From Hanleya hanleyi (taxonomy: Eukaryota > Mollusca > Polyplacophora > Lepidopleurida > Hanleyidae), in the NCBI GenBank assembly GCA_036873755.1, contig JAVTVY010033665.1:62001-126000 (forward strand): a DNA stretch of 64,000 nucleotides, read 5' to 3'. Positions within the stretch are counted from its first letter, which is position 1. Each line of letters opens with the position of its first letter. Both the position numbers and the translations under genes were made by a program. Shown piece after piece: positions 11,321 through 23,759 of this stretch. The notes under the pieces are model-generated. The model did no database searches, was not told the DNA's origin, and worked only from the letters and a program-made list of their open reading frames with translations.

Positions 11321-12494
11321 TGAAGGTATTTTCCCTGGCTTAAACTACTAGTGTCCATAGATTTCCCGCAACAAAGACACAGATTATACCAAAAGTGTCA
11401 CGTGATCAAACAGTCTCGCCGATTCTTCACAAATTATAGCCGCGTCAGCAAATATGGCTGCCGTAGGCATAGTTCTGACTGGTTGCGTCGGTGAACCTAA
11501 ACCGGTTTTATCCACGAATGCTGCACCTGATCTTGCTCCTTTTCCGATTCTTTTTTTTCTTCTGTTGACCCTCTCGATCTTCTCGTGATCATTTGCTCCT
11601 CTCTTGGCTTTTTGCTCTGATCATGAATCTTTTGTGACTCGTTTGACCCTGATCTGAAACTGAAAATAAACCCCGAGAGCTTTTTCAACTACTCCTATGT
11701 TTAATTGTTACAAATAAGACTGCGTCTTGATTAAGCATTGAACTCGGTTGCCTAAAGAGATGCTTTGCGTTCGTGACAAGCAGTAAATCTAACAAACAAG
11801 AGCCAGCCTTTCTCATGAGAAAACATTAGCACCAATCACGAAGCGCGCATATCATATATATAAACGCATGCTTTCTTGACAGTTACCATGCGGGATCAGT
11901 TATCTCCCTATGTTAGTGTGTGTCCGAAATGACATCGGACTCGTCCGTGGGACCCAAATCGGAGCAATCACATGCCTTGACTGAAGCAACACCTCCATGA
12001 GCCTAATATCGCTAAACCATTGTGGGCACCCTTGTGAATGTAATAATATAATCGATTTACCCGATACTTAATCGAAAAAGACGATCAAATCCCTCTGTCA
12101 CATTTCTTGTGAATTTGGAATATTTTCTGACAGATATTAGGCTGATTTCACAGACTGTGAAAATATGTCTTCGCCACTCTCCCGCCCCGAGTAAAGTTCT
12201 CTCCATCACAAAATGGAATTTTTACCCCCCCCCCCCCCCCCCCCCCGGTGATCTACCAATTGTTTTATTTTTTTCAAATATATTTGTCATTTGTAATATC
12301 GATCTTCATGAGAAAAACAACAAGCCATGCAAAAAAAGTGCGGGAAATCGTACCTGTGGCCTGGTCTCGTTAAACATTCCTCAATCGTGACGCAATACTT
12401 ATGGCAGCTGACATCGGACCAAATACACCGTGGATCACCTGTAATTATTTGACGAGATGTGAAATTCCCTTAGCTAGCTAAGATGAGATGGCAG
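11321..12494. other. No gene recognised; contains a 22-base C run at 12225-12246
   Basis: A pyrimidine-rich stretch at 11515-11640 gives a charged minus-strand frame of 63 residues with no domain. The C homopolymer at 12225-12246 creates a spurious run of prolines in a 93-residue plus frame. Confidence 0.5.
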
Positions 12495-13880
12495 ATCATT
12501 CCTGGAATAAAAACATTCGGTATTATTTACAAGTTTAATTTCTGTCAAAGATGAACGAAACGAAATTAGTTCAATAATGATGCTCTGGAAGTAATTAAAT
12601 TATGCATTATTGAACATCCAATAAATTATGCATTACTGAAAATCCAATAAAATCTAATAATAGTAACATGATGACGGTGATCTGTTATAGTCCTTAACTT
12701 TCATATTAGCTTTTCTCACAATTTAATTAACGATGGAACACAGGAAGCACACTGTTCTGTAATATGTAATTCAATTCACCTAGATATGCCATAATCATAG
12801 TTTTTCGCGCGCCATTTCTGGTTATTTTAGAAAATAAATTCCTCCGGAGAAATCAATTTTACGCCCAAAAAATAAAACATTAATTGGCGGCAGTCGTCGG
12901 ATCCTCGACGTTCAGTTTTCCGAAAAATGAGCACCATTTCAGCGTGCTTTCCGTTTCAATTATATCATGTCCGAAAAAATGAATTCGCAAGGATTCGTCC
13001 ACTTTTACGACCACAAATGATCGAAACGATGTGATTGGTTACGGTGTTCACTCGTGATCAGTATTGATGGAAACAATGGTGCGAGTGCCGAGTGGGCTTC
13101 TCGAACGTTGGAGATCTGAAGCTCAACATAAAACATGGCTGACTTCTGTAATTACGTCTCATAACGCCAGGGTGAGTGCAGGCGAAAATTGATTGAATCA
13201 CAGATCAGTTAATGTGAACAAATATTCGAAAGAAAACTTATTATTCTACCAATGACTCCTATTACCACACAAATTTCTTCAAACAGCGCTCAAATCACTT
13301 CATGAGATGGATTCATAGGTTTGCTGGGATTTCCGACAAGGTTTTTAGGTTGAATCAGTTCGACTCTACATTTTGATGCCAAACGAGTGTACCATTCACT
13401 TATTCATTTTAGTTACGTTGATATGATAAGAATATTGTACGCTAAGTTTTTGCTTACATGATTACCAGTCATCATCATGGTGGGCATTATATAGCATCTG
13501 TATGAATATTATAGTTGTGTTTATTGGGTGTTGGATATGCCATGTTTGCTGAATGCATAACTTTTGTCCGAAGAATAGAATTTTGAAGTCATTGGATATC
13601 CGACCTCCAAGATTCGCAATATTTATCGCCATCGAAATTACGTAGACAACTATTATCTTGGGCATTCCTAGTGTTATTTGGATCATTACAAACTCATGCA
13701 AAGTGGGAATAAAACACATGACAAAAGGTCAGTTTTCAAAGAACCATCAAGAAAGAAGACATGAAGGATCATGATTGACAATAATATAATAATGATAATA
13801 ATAATATTATTCGATCATGATATTACTGCTGAATTGCAGAATTTATGTAACAATGCGTAGTCATTGTTTGCATGTGGCAT
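12495..13880 (+). repeat. Family E dispersed repeat, copy 2
   Basis: Full-length match to 7380-8720. The block AATTATGCATTA.TGAA.ATCCA is duplicated here (near 12600 and 12625). A stretch of (AAT)n-like bases lies near 13785-13810. No conserved reading frame. Confidence 0.75.
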
Positions 13881-13922
13881 CAACTAGCTGTACAGTGATC
13901 CTTTCCATTGTTGTACACAACT

Positions 13923-13986
13923 GGGATACCCTGCCTTGCGCTTGAAATTTATATGGGATACCCTGCCTTGCGCTTGAAATTTATAT
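13923..13986 (+). repeat. Exact 32-bp tandem duplication
   Basis: The 32-base unit beginning GGGATACCCTGCCTTGCGCT is present twice in a row (13923-13954 and 13955-13986) without a mismatch, so it is recent. Confidence 0.9.
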
Positions 13987-14214
13987 GACTACTTATGATG
14001 AACGGTGATTATTATTGACAATCGAAAAACATCTTAAGCTTATATATGCTGACGCTTTATGTATTGCATAAAAATACTGACACAATTGTCATTCTAATAT
14101 TTTGTCGACTTAAACCAATAATAAAAAAACGCGAATTAATCTTCTAATACAAAATATCATTCTGAAAGCTCCAAGATTAACCTACGTCATGTTAACATAT
14201 ATGCCAAGTGACTT

Positions 14215-14443
14215 TGTACATGAGCAGTGTGACTAACGTCACAGGACCTACGAAGTAGGGTAAGCATTAGGACTCCGACTTGAACTGAACTCTTGGAAAT
14301 CCCCACCCCCAGTTGAAATCCTGCCTGTATTAAGATGGCCACTGCCCACGGCAGAATCACCAGTGATTTCCATCAAAAATCACCAGAAATTTTCATCAAA
14401 AGTAGGTCAGCTCAGAACTTGTTGGTAACAGTCTCCTAATGCG
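14215..14443 (-). repeat. Family A inverted arm, right copy
   Basis: Reverse complement of 1-207. Here the unit is complete, with the GGCAGTGGCCATCTTAAT stretch (as read on the minus strand) that the left copy lacks. Confidence 0.8.
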
Positions 14444-14444
14444 C

Positions 14445-15356
14445 CTTCATTCCAAAAATAAATAACGATCGCCGATTTAATTTTACAATTTTTTAACTAA
14501 AGGAAACAGATTGAATAATAAAAAGTTCAGTAGATTTCAGGCTTTACGTGTGAAAATACATTTACATCTCTTTAATGGTTTTCAGTGCCCTTGTCCAAGA
14601 CCAAAACAACTTTTTGAATCGCATTATTTTCCCAACAATACAACAAATTCTTATATATAGTCCTATAGTAGAAAGGTAGCATTTATGTAGTTTACGGTAA
14701 TTCAACTCAAGACCAACACCTTCTCGGCACAAGATAATAATGATTCTATGTCATTCTCCTGAGCATGACCGGTACAAAGACGAATAAATAGCATATCTAC
14801 ATCACGTTGTTATCTAGATATATGAGACAACACATTTTGGATATCGGCAATCTGATGAATGTAGAATTTGAGGATTGTACTTAGCATCTTAAATACAGCC
14901 TCTTAATACTGTAAAACATATCTGTTTAATTTCGTTTCCCATAATGTAGCAGTTACTAGTAATCAAAACATGTGTGTATATAGCAAAAGTGTGTGTCTCA
15001 AGTTAACGGCAGCTGTTCAAATGTCCCCTGGAACGGTAATAAATTAATAAAGACGTCAACATGTGAACTCATAGAATCTGCACTGTCGATGGTTTAATAT
15101 AATACCGGTACCATCCGTTGTGATATTTTTTTAACTCCCAGACAGATCTGTTTATTTTTGTCTCCCCTGCTCTGACCTCTAAGAACAATATTAACTGCAT
15201 TCTCGAATCCAAAGCCTATCAGACTGTTAGTTCTGATCTGTTTATAGGCCAATTGGGGGTGACCCAGCTACACTGCCGTGACCTCTAGCTCTCAAAACAA
15301 TTACGGATGGCATATCCCACCAGGTTTCGTACTGTGTTATATATACAGTGAAACAT
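14445..15356. other. No gene recognised
   Basis: AT-rich sequence with no open frame of 60 codons and no repeat that I could match elsewhere in the window. Confidence 0.5.
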
Positions 15357-15640
15357 ACAGCCAAGGGTTCCCATTAGGCATGACAGTGCACTCGCTGAGC
15401 TATCAATAAACAATAAAAAAAATAATTATAAATCAAATTTTCATCAGAATTCGGTCAGCTCAGAACCTGCTGGTAACAATGCCCTAATGCACGTTCATGC
15501 CAAAAAACAAGGTTCTAATGTCAACGGTTCTCCTTATTTTTCCGACGAAAGGATTCGGATGGACTGACTGACTGACTCATTACCGGACAATTTGCGATCT
15601 GTAGCCTACTTCGTAGGAATAACGATTGGCCCCGCGACCA
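15357..15640 (+). repeat. Direct repeat, copy 1 (family A related)
   Basis: The segment from ACAGCCAAGGGTTCCCATTA to GTAGCCTACTTCGTAGGAAT is repeated in the same orientation at 17098-17358. It contains the GGTCAGCTCAGAAC.TGCTGGTAAC part of family A. The spacing of about 1.74 kb fits either a local duplication or two insertions of one element. Confidence 0.8.
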
Positions 15641-17097
15641 CAAAATTCAGTACGCAGGTGTATGAGAATATGAAACGTCGAAGAATTTACATCGGCAACA
15701 AGATAAACAAGATTAAATATGACAACAATAGGACCTAACTCTGCCATGGAAGCTTTTCTTTAACTGTGTCTTTTATGTGCCGCTCGGACTACAAACATGG
15801 CAGTGTGACTAACGTCACTGGACCTACGAAATAGGATTTGAGATAATTTAAGTGTGTACTCGAGAGATGACTTGGGGGCCCTGTGTGCTACCATGAGAGA
15901 ATTTATATAGCGTCTCTAATTGACAGTGGGAACTATTAACTTTTCCAGATGTCACCGCTGGTGAGTTATTAGCGTAGCAACTATTATCGCCCTCAGTTTC
16001 TATTACCCTGGAGAATGATCAGCCCAGCAGTACAGCACAAAGTGTTGGGGGGAGAGTCCGAGAGAGCGGGGAACCCCCCCCCCCCCCCCTTCTCGGCATT
16101 ATGCGATTTTTCTTAAATTAGCGTAGGGAATGATGCTCTGTCAGAGCAGTTGAGAAGTAAATGCTTGTAGTCCTAAATAAGACAGGAAACTGGATAAGAA
16201 ACACAAATTTGAAGTGAGAAAGGTCAAGATCAGAGATTTGTTAGAATGCAAGATACAAGAATGCAATCAAATCAGGCATCACTAGAGAGCCATTCTCCAT
16301 TGATATATTTATTTGGCATTCAACCTCAAGGTACCTCATCTGAAGAGAGTACATAATAATAATCAATGAACAATAAAGCACACACGAACAAAATAAACAA
16401 GTGGTTATAGGTTACTGAATTTAAAACACAACGATGATTTTATTATTGATATAATAGGGTCATTGTTGTGTTTAAATTTAGTAATTTCTCTCATAAAATC
16501 CAGCCATTTTTTATTTCTTTTTGCGGTAGAACATTTTTTAACTAATGACTGAACTGAAGAAATGGTGCAATGTTGTATAGGCTGGATATATAAAACGTGC
16601 AGTATAACATACCTTCAATCTCAACGAAATTCCAAGACCAGCAAATGAGTGAAAACGGATAGGCCTACTATCGGAATGTGTGTGGTATCGGAATGTGTGT
16701 CAACATTACACTGCAAGTTAGGCTAAAAATAACAACCTCCATTCTCCGATCAAATGATTTGCTTCCTTCATGCATCGTGGCATATACAGCTCGCCTGACG
16801 CGAGATTCTGGTATTTCGGTAGCCTTCCGCAATACCACCGGCTAACAGCGACCAGCATGATCACGAGGGTTCCCGAATATTTCCAACAATTTACGGCAGA
16901 TGTTCGGGAAGCATGGCGTGGACTATGAGGGAAAACATGGCGGAGCTACCTTGAAACGTATAATGCCGACATATTTTGGCAAGTACCATTAAAGTTACTG
17001 ATATTTTCGAGAGCTGGGCGCATCATTTTTTTTTTTGCTTTAGTGCTGGGCGGCCGAAGTTAGTCCCAGGCGCTTAAAAGTCACAGAGAAGAATACA
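15641..17097. other. No gene; holds a family A scrap, a C run and a hairpin
   Basis: Family A sequence recurs at 15796-15840. A run of about 16 C lies at 16074-16089. A long hairpin is listed separately. No coding signal. Confidence 0.5.
16412..16484. repeat. Imperfect hairpin, stem about 25 bp
   Basis: The arm at 16412-16437 (TTACTGAATTTAAAACACAA..) pairs with 16460-16484 (..TTGTGTTTAAATTTAGTAA) with few mismatches across a loop of about 22 bases. It could be a decayed MITE or fold-back; no small-RNA evidence is available. Confidence 0.6.
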
Positions 17098-17358
17098 GCC
17101 AAGGGTTCCCAATGGGCATGACAGTGCACTCGCTGAGCTAACAATAAATAATGAAAAAAATAATAATTATAAATCAAATTTTCATCAGAATTCGATCAGC
17201 TCAGAACTTGCTGGTAACAATGCCCTAATGCACGTTCATGCCAAAAATCAAGGTTCTAATGTTAATGGTTCTCCTTATTTTGCCGACGAAAGGATTCGTA
17301 TGGACTCACTGACTCATTATCGGACAATTTGCGATCTGTAGCCTACTTCGTAGGAATA
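17098..17358 (+). repeat. Direct repeat, copy 2 (family A related)
   Basis: Second copy of 15357-15640, diverged by scattered substitutions and a shorter GACTGACTGACT run. Confidence 0.8.
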
Positions 17359-17359
17359 A

Positions 17360-18125
17360 ATAATCAAGGGCATAATTATGATCGTTCGCGTGCATGTTTC
17401 CATCAATCTGATATTTTGACATGCATTCAACAGAAGACTGAGACTCCTGTAGAGAGCGCTTTTTCTTCCTGTGCATGCGAATTTTCCCTGTCCACAATTC
17501 TTACACCATGTGCCGAACGGTGGTCTGGAATATGGTTCAATAGAAATTAAGCATGGTTTCCGTAATTGGGTGATGTTTCCACAACTAGAGAAGGCCAAAA
17601 TTGGCTGAAGTACCAATCAGTTCATGTGGATGAATATTAGAAGGTGAATTGACGTAGTTGCGCTATTCATTATATTGAGAGGATACCAGATGAACATCTT
17701 CAGACAGAGCTGAGAGCACTCAGGCTCGCTGGTATTGGCCGATAATCTGTTAAAATTTAGTCAGTGGTATTAGGGTCAGGTCAATCCTTTTAGTTCGATT
17801 CCATTGTAGAGTAGACATGCACCTGTGCGTGCTTCGCGTAATAATCAGGTCGAAACTTGGAATGTTTAATTGATCTTCACCGGGTATCTGATCACAGCGC
17901 ATTGAAAAAAATAATACCCGAAAATAATCGGTCTGGTATACGTCCGGTGGATTCGGTCTATAAACTGCTCTGTGACTTGAGATTGAATTATGCTTGTAAA
18001 TATTAAGCTCGAAAGTGTATTCTGCAAAACCCAATAATTTTCCCCGCCTGCTTAATATTGTATTGCCCTGAAATAATCAGGACCGTTTTCCATCACACGG
18101 CACTCAATAAGCCAACAAATTTAAA
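17360..18125 (+). repeat. Family D fragment, rearranged
   Basis: Contains the AAGGGCATAATTATGATCGT start, the GAGAAGGC.AAA.TGG.TGAAGTAC block, CAGTTCATGTGGAT and the ACGTCCGG.GGATTCGGTC block of family D, with deletions and a foreign stretch around 17410-17540. Overlapping open frames of 63-99 residues here are not conserved in other copies. Confidence 0.55.
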
Positions 18126-18149
18126 CGATTAACTCCCGAACATTTACTA

Positions 18150-18478
18150 AAATGAGCCAGTCCCAAGGTGTATTCCATGCCCACGAAGATCTCACAGTGA
18201 AACATATTCTTATCGACTGTATATATTTTAAGATTGCAAGAGATTGTTTTTATCGAGCGACTACTTTGGAAGATCTTTTTGGTCGGGTGAGGGAGGACTG
18301 TGTCTTAGGTTATTTGAGAGAAATCGATTTTTGCATAAGTTTTAAAGTGTGTATATGTTTGAATGTATTGGATTACTAAGTTATTAACTTGAATACTTAA
18401 AATTTTGTTTGATCGTCGCTATATAGCTGAAATATTGCTGAACGCGACGTTAAACTTTAATTCTCTCTCTCTCTCTCC
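18150..18478 (+). mobile_element. Non-LTR retrotransposon tail (I/Nimb-like ORF2 C-terminus, 3' UTR, (CT)n)
   Basis: The frame at 18152-18379 reads HEDLTVKHILIDCIYFKIAR, then a DLFGRVREDCVLGYLREI block. This is the CCHC-knuckle end of ORF2 in RNase H-bearing I/Nimb-like elements (family knowledge). It is followed by the shared 3' UTR (TATATAGCTGAAATATTGCT, GAACGCGACGTTAAAC) and a (CT)n tail. Truncated at its 5' end, as is usual for LINE insertions. Sister copies: 25465, 36640, 38186 and 41640 (+); 27828, 35176, 37495, 44440 and 52980 (-). Confidence 0.8.
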
Positions 18479-18589
18479 ATCATATTTTCTGGATATTTAT
18501 CCGCTATTCAGTTAAACATGTACAATCATATTATGCTACCCTTGATGATGTGATCTTCAATTTTAATATCCATGGAACATCAACCTAAC

Positions 18590-19420
18590 AAAAAAATTTC
18601 ATGACATTATTTCGCCCTTTGATTGAAGAAGACACGCAACGTCTCCAATCAGGGTCTTTTCTCGCATTTATTTACATTAGCTCGTTTCAGTAGCAGATCA
18701 GGTTAAGAGACCGCTGGCGGCAAAGTTTTGATTTCTTGCCATAAATCTCTGTGTTATATTCGACAACCCTATATACATGTTATTTTCGCGATTATTCCGT
18801 TTGAAAGATTGTGACAATTTCAAAATCATAACTCATCATCTCACTGCATGAAACCGATTTCCATATAACCAGTTTTGGATCAAAGGAAGACTTGCTTCAT
18901 CCCCTACATCCATGTTAATCGACGAAACAAAGCGTATAGCAGAATAGACTCGCTTGTTAGATAATTAGAATATGACCTATCTTGATGATATTATTGGACT
19001 ATGTCACTTCCTTGTATATTCAAATATTTATTTTCATTCTCGCTTGCGATTATGTCAACGAATTTGAAACACTCGGAACGAAGTATATATTCTTTACATT
19101 GGACTTTACACCGGGCATTTGGGACATAACACACCCCTAAATATTTGTAATTCCCATGGATCAATATTTCCAAGTTAACAAGCAACCCAAACATTCCACT
19201 GGCTGATTTGTTGACATGACACACACGTAATACCCTTGGCAGATATTTATCACGATATATTATAAATATTAATTTGTTTTTGGAAATGCTTTAAATGAGT
19301 GTTTAAGTCTTTAAAATTAATCCAATGTAGGAAAGGACAATGGGGCCACCATTATAAGATAATACAATAGATAATTAATTCTTGTTTGAAAGTGGATAAC
19401 GTCCACTAAAACATCAATAA
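18590..19420 (-). repeat. Family B dispersed repeat, uninterrupted copy
   Basis: Reverse complement of 300-1500 without the family C insertion; near 18945-18975 it shows the empty site. Non-coding. Confidence 0.75.
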
Positions 19421-19559
19421 TTGAGGAAGATCTAAGTCGTGACATGGCAGTAAAATTGCCGAAAGAAAGGTTAGGAAAGTAATATAAATTATATCCAAGG
19501 AAATACGCTCGATCGTACATGCACATGCGCTGAAAGGTTAATTTCCCCCAAGATATCAC

Positions 19560-19790
19560 TATAATTTTGTTCCTGGATATCTAATCAATGAACATAATTA
19601 AATTTTGCATTATTAAACATTCCCCGTCTAATAGAATTTAGCAACAGTACAATGATGGAGTAACTCGGTTATTGCTGTAGTCAATGATCACCGATATAGC
19701 GCCTTTTTCACTCAGATTAATCAACTTAATGGACACACTGTTCTCTGTACCGAACGTTCACCGTTCGATGGGAATTACGCAACGCCATTT
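19560..19790 (+). repeat. Family E-related fragment
   Basis: Shares TTTTGCATTAT..AACAT, CCCCGTCTAATA, ACTCGGTTATT, and CAGATTAATCAA.TTAATGGA with 22130-22360 and 46270-46540, and more weakly with full family E copies. Confidence 0.6.
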
Positions 19791-20640
19791 ATTTATTTAA
19801 CGAGTACCTCTAAATATTCATCCCCAATTTACTATGAGCCCTTTCGTACATCTGACAGTGCAATATCTCGCCAATGTCCCTCAGATGTATTGGCAGAGAT
19901 ATTATTACATCATTTGTTCTTCGATAATTATATATGATTCAGCTGAAGCCGGTCGTAGTAACCGTGTTGTCATTCCAGTCGATGTGTCAACATTGAACGT
20001 CTTGATAATTAAGATGTCTTTAGGGAGAACGCATTCAGACTATCGACCTGTGAGGGCATGTGGTCAGTACGACGAGATTTCCCCTTACTACCACGAAATG
20101 TTATTTCTTCATTGCCATTTAGAAACCAGGATTCTATAGCATCAATAATTGATGTATCGTCGATCAAAACACAGAGTCGACTGGAATGTGGAATATTGAC
20201 GTCTTTTATATCCGAATCGTGGTCTATTCCATTGCCTGTTACGATGACGTCACACTGGCTTCATACTTTCTTCAGGCCTTAGATTGTTACCTCAATGGTT
20301 AACTAGCTCGGTCGATTTTACTGCTTTCTCTAGAAAAACACGACTTTCTAAGGACTCCCAATGCCGCCATTTGCAATTCACCCGTGATTCACGTGACTAT
20401 AAACTATGCAAATGACACCATGAAGAATATGCAAACGGCGATTCAGCCTTGTATTTATAATTAGTGTCGCCGAGTTTGAAACCTTCGTCACGCACTGAGT
20501 GTTTGCTCCACGCATTGGATGTTTGGTATAGCACAGCCACCCCTCAAATATATTTTTCATGGGGTCATATTTTCAAACTGAAAGCATTGCTTGGCTGGTT
20601 GCTTGAGACTACACAAATACGTAGTACCTTCGGTTTTTAA
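19791..20640. other. No gene recognised
   Basis: Overlapping plus frames of 101 and 74 residues (19834-20282) carry no motif. The stretch may be single-copy host DNA. Confidence 0.4.
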
Positions 20641-21900
20641 AATGCACCAATTAGAGAATGATTGCAGTTTTAACAAGAGATCCTGAAGGATCTTGGCGCC
20701 CACCATTGTCCGATAATTGTAAGCTAATTACAAGAGGATCTTTTTGTACATTGTTACTAAGAAGAAACGTTTGATTTGTAAATTTGTTTGAGAATTTCGA
20801 ATATGAGCGAAAACGATCGAAAAAGGTTGATGTCGGTTGTCATAGTACAAGTGAAATGAGCAAAGTTAGTCTGAAAATAAATGTCCGGAAGATCCTTCGT
20901 CTTCGTTTTGTAGTATTTTTGTCACGTGTCATCATTGGGTACTGGAATGGAAGACAAATCTCTTTGACACTTTGGCATGAGCTATGAAACATACTTAAGA
21001 TTTTATAAATAAGAACGAATGCTAATTCATTTCTGTTTATTTGGGCTAGTTTGAGATATCTGTTTTACAATACCATGCTCGAAAAAGTAAGATGGTACAA
21101 AACTTAATACTGAAGGGATCCGGTCCGCGCAGTAATGTTGAAACTTCGAAAGTGTCTGAATACTGATAATCTCCCTTGGATCAAAACACGCAATAGTCTA
21201 CAGTTGTCAAGTTGTGACTTGTCACAAGAGTGACGTCTCTTCGGGTAGCCGATCCGTCGGCAGACGAAACGGTGGGGCAGTTCACTTGCAACTGCATGGA
21301 CTAAAGAAAACGGATTTAAAATTTGAAGAAATAAATTTTAATTCCGAATCATTTGAACTCCTTGAAATGGAAGGTGACGGTATGGATATTCTCTGTAGTC
21401 AATATATAGAATAGGCCCACCGTTTGATCCGCCGACTCTTGCACAACTAGACCACAAGGGTACCAGATTTGACAAAAGATCCATGTAGTAATTCCTGAGA
21501 AATCGCAATTACAATGTTTCATGGAGAAATTCAAGCTGGCCGCCTGATGACCATATTGAATTTTGGAATCGGATCAGAAAAGAAATCTTGCACGACTGGA
21601 CCACAAGGGGAACCTGTGTACCAAATTTGAGAAAGATCCATGAAGTACTTCCTGAGAAATCGCGATAACAAAGTTTCATGAGGAAATCCAAGATGGTAGC
21701 TTCGTGGCCATATTAGATTTTCGAATCGGACCAGAAAAGGTATCTTGCACAACTAGACCCCAAGAGGAACCTGTGTACCAACTGTGAGAAAGATCCATGC
21801 AGTAGTTCCTGAGAAATCGCGATAACAAGAATTGTTTGCGGACGGACTACAGACGACGACGGACCATGGACGAAAAGCGATGGTGGGCTAAAAACTAAAT
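20640..21900 (+). repeat. Dispersed repeat with an internal tandem array of ~145 bp units
   Basis: Begins near AACAAGAGATCCTGAAGGAT. From about 21430 to 21840 a unit containing TTGCAC.ACTAGACC.CAAG, AGAAAGATCCATG and TTCCTGAGAAATCGCGATAA occurs three times. It closes with a GGACGGACTACAGACGACGA-type stretch. I recognise this arrangement from other mollusc genomes (recollection, not a search). Short open frames on the minus strand are products of the repeat period. Confidence 0.65.
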
Positions 21901-22504
21901 CTGAAAGAAAATGGAAACGACAATCCTGGCCTCTCGAATCCATTCTTCAACTTACGTTGTGCATGCAGTAAGAATATTATTATGCAAAATGCAATATTTT
22001 GAACCACCACTGGCTTCGTTCCGAGACTTCAAAATGACGAGTATGCTTTCAAAATTAATAAGGTACTACATGGCAAAGGGTGAAACAACTGCGTAATGTA
22101 CATTTGCGTAGAATATATTCATTGAGACGTCAATAACTGTCGAAGTAATATCAATTGTATCGAAACAAATGCGTTCGGTCTTAGTTAATTTCTCAGATGA
22201 TAACACGATTATGTGTGGGGTTTTTTCAAGATGTCTACGGAATGAAAGTAATGAACTTTTGCATTATAGAACATCCCCGTCTAATACGATATAGCAACAG
22301 TAACACGACGCTGTATAGCTCCATTATCATCAAAGTAAACAAGCTATGGATATGATAGGTTGAAAAAGCACCCTTGCCTTCAAGATCAAACTGTACTGAG
22401 CTTGTATATCGCTATCACGATGACCTCACAGACTGGGAACATCTTTTAAGAAGACCATTATAAGAGTTTTGTCTTGATACGTACTCATTCTGCGATATCC
22501 ATTT
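21901..22504. other. No gene; family E-related fragment at 22130-22360
   Basis: The E-related part has AACATCCCCGTCTAATACGA and AGCAACAGTAACACGACG. The remainder is not recognised. Confidence 0.45.
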
Positions 22505-22990
22505 AATGCATCAGAATTAACCCTACCAGGGCTGGGGGCCATTATGCCCCCCCCCCCCCCCTCTCCCAAACCCTGTCCTATCTCCGGAACGACAAAACGA
22601 CAGAGCTGATACTCCGGGAATTTATAGCTGATCATTTTGGAGTCATTTTGAGCCTTTATGCATGACCCCCGAGCAGAGGATGATGGATAAATTCAAAATG
22701 GCGGCCATGTGGGGTTACCAGAAAAGTGATGTTCTCGTCATTTATCTTCAAATTTTCTGGAAGGGAAAGTAGGCAAAACAAAATTTTTATTTCACATCAG
22801 ACTATTATTTCCTAATTTATCATGTAGTTTAGGCGAAGAAATGACATGAATAAAAAAATAGAAAAATCTGACCGAAATATCGATCACAAATGTGATGTCA
22901 TCTCAGCGACCATGTCGGATGTTTTTTCATTCTCTGATAGAACTTGACCCAAGGGTATAGTGTGTTAAGTTTCAGCCCCCTAGCTCAAGG
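22505..22990 (+). repeat. Family G repeat, copy 2
   Basis: Aligns with 6535-7085 over its length; here the homopolymer is a C run at about 22547-22561. Confidence 0.75.
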
Positions 22991-23435
22991 TGTAAGAAAA
23001 ATATTTATGGAGGCCGAAATGATCCTCCCCCAGGCCTGGGAAGGTCCCAAATCGCCCTGGCCAGATAGCGTTAATTCTGTGATATATACGATTGCATTCA
23101 CTAATCCGAAGTTTGTAGCTTCGCTCATCTCTGCAGCTTATATGATACTGAGAATACATATGGCCATGTACAAATGGGTACACCAATTTCCCTGTAACTT
23201 TTCAACGATACGTGATGTGCTCATGAGTGTTCACAACAGAGAAAAGTTTGCTTATGCTATGACACAGTCTCTTCTCCATGGAGATGCAATTCACAGTGTG
23301 CGGGATGTTCTTACGTAGATGTTCCTTCCATGTGGAGTAAACAGAGTAGATTGGCTATCGAAGGTATTGTTACCTAGAATATTGCAAAGAGTATTCGCGT
23401 TAATAATAGAAAGATCAGAACGTCGATCATAGGCC
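22991..23435. other. Open frame of 124 codons without recognisable domain
   Basis: The plus frame 22944-23318 starts inside the family G repeat, which argues against a real gene. No motif seen. Confidence 0.35.
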
Positions 23436-23439
23436 TCAG

Positions 23440-23615
23440 CTCCTCCGACAGCTTGTCGTAAGAGGCGACTAACTGAGGGGGGTTCCCGGGTGTAAGAAGG
23501 AATAGGACCCCACCCGTGTGGTTCCGGTTGTGAGAAGTAATAGGACCCAACGTCGTGATATGACTGAAATATAGTTGAAAGCGACGTTAAATCATATTCA
23601 CTCACTCACTCATTC
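23440..23615 (+). mobile_element. SINE-like element ending in GACGTTAAAT..(ACTC)n
   Basis: Contains CGTAAGAGGCGACTAACTGA, then CGTGATATGACTGAAATATA, GTTGAAAGCGACGTTAAAT and (ACTC)4. This body-plus-tail arrangement is what I associate with abalone SINEs (knowledge of the group). A reversed tail, GAGTGAGTGAGTAGGATTTA, lies at 23727-23757. Confidence 0.6.
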
Positions 23616-23759
23616 AGCGATCTGACAAGGACGTTAACTTGGATGCGTCGGAAACAACCCGAAAGTCGCACTTGGAACGGCTCAAACACGTTCTTCCGTT
23701 ATCAACCTAGGTTGATTCGAGCGAGTGAGTGAGTGAGTAGGATTTAACGTCGTTATCAA

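Noticed and set aside
1..14443. A 14.4-kb Polinton-like transposon bounded by family A inverted repeats
   Set aside because: The size fits, but the inside contains only repeats that also occur elsewhere and no polymerase, integrase or capsid frames; family A also occurs at 15.4 and 17.1 kb.
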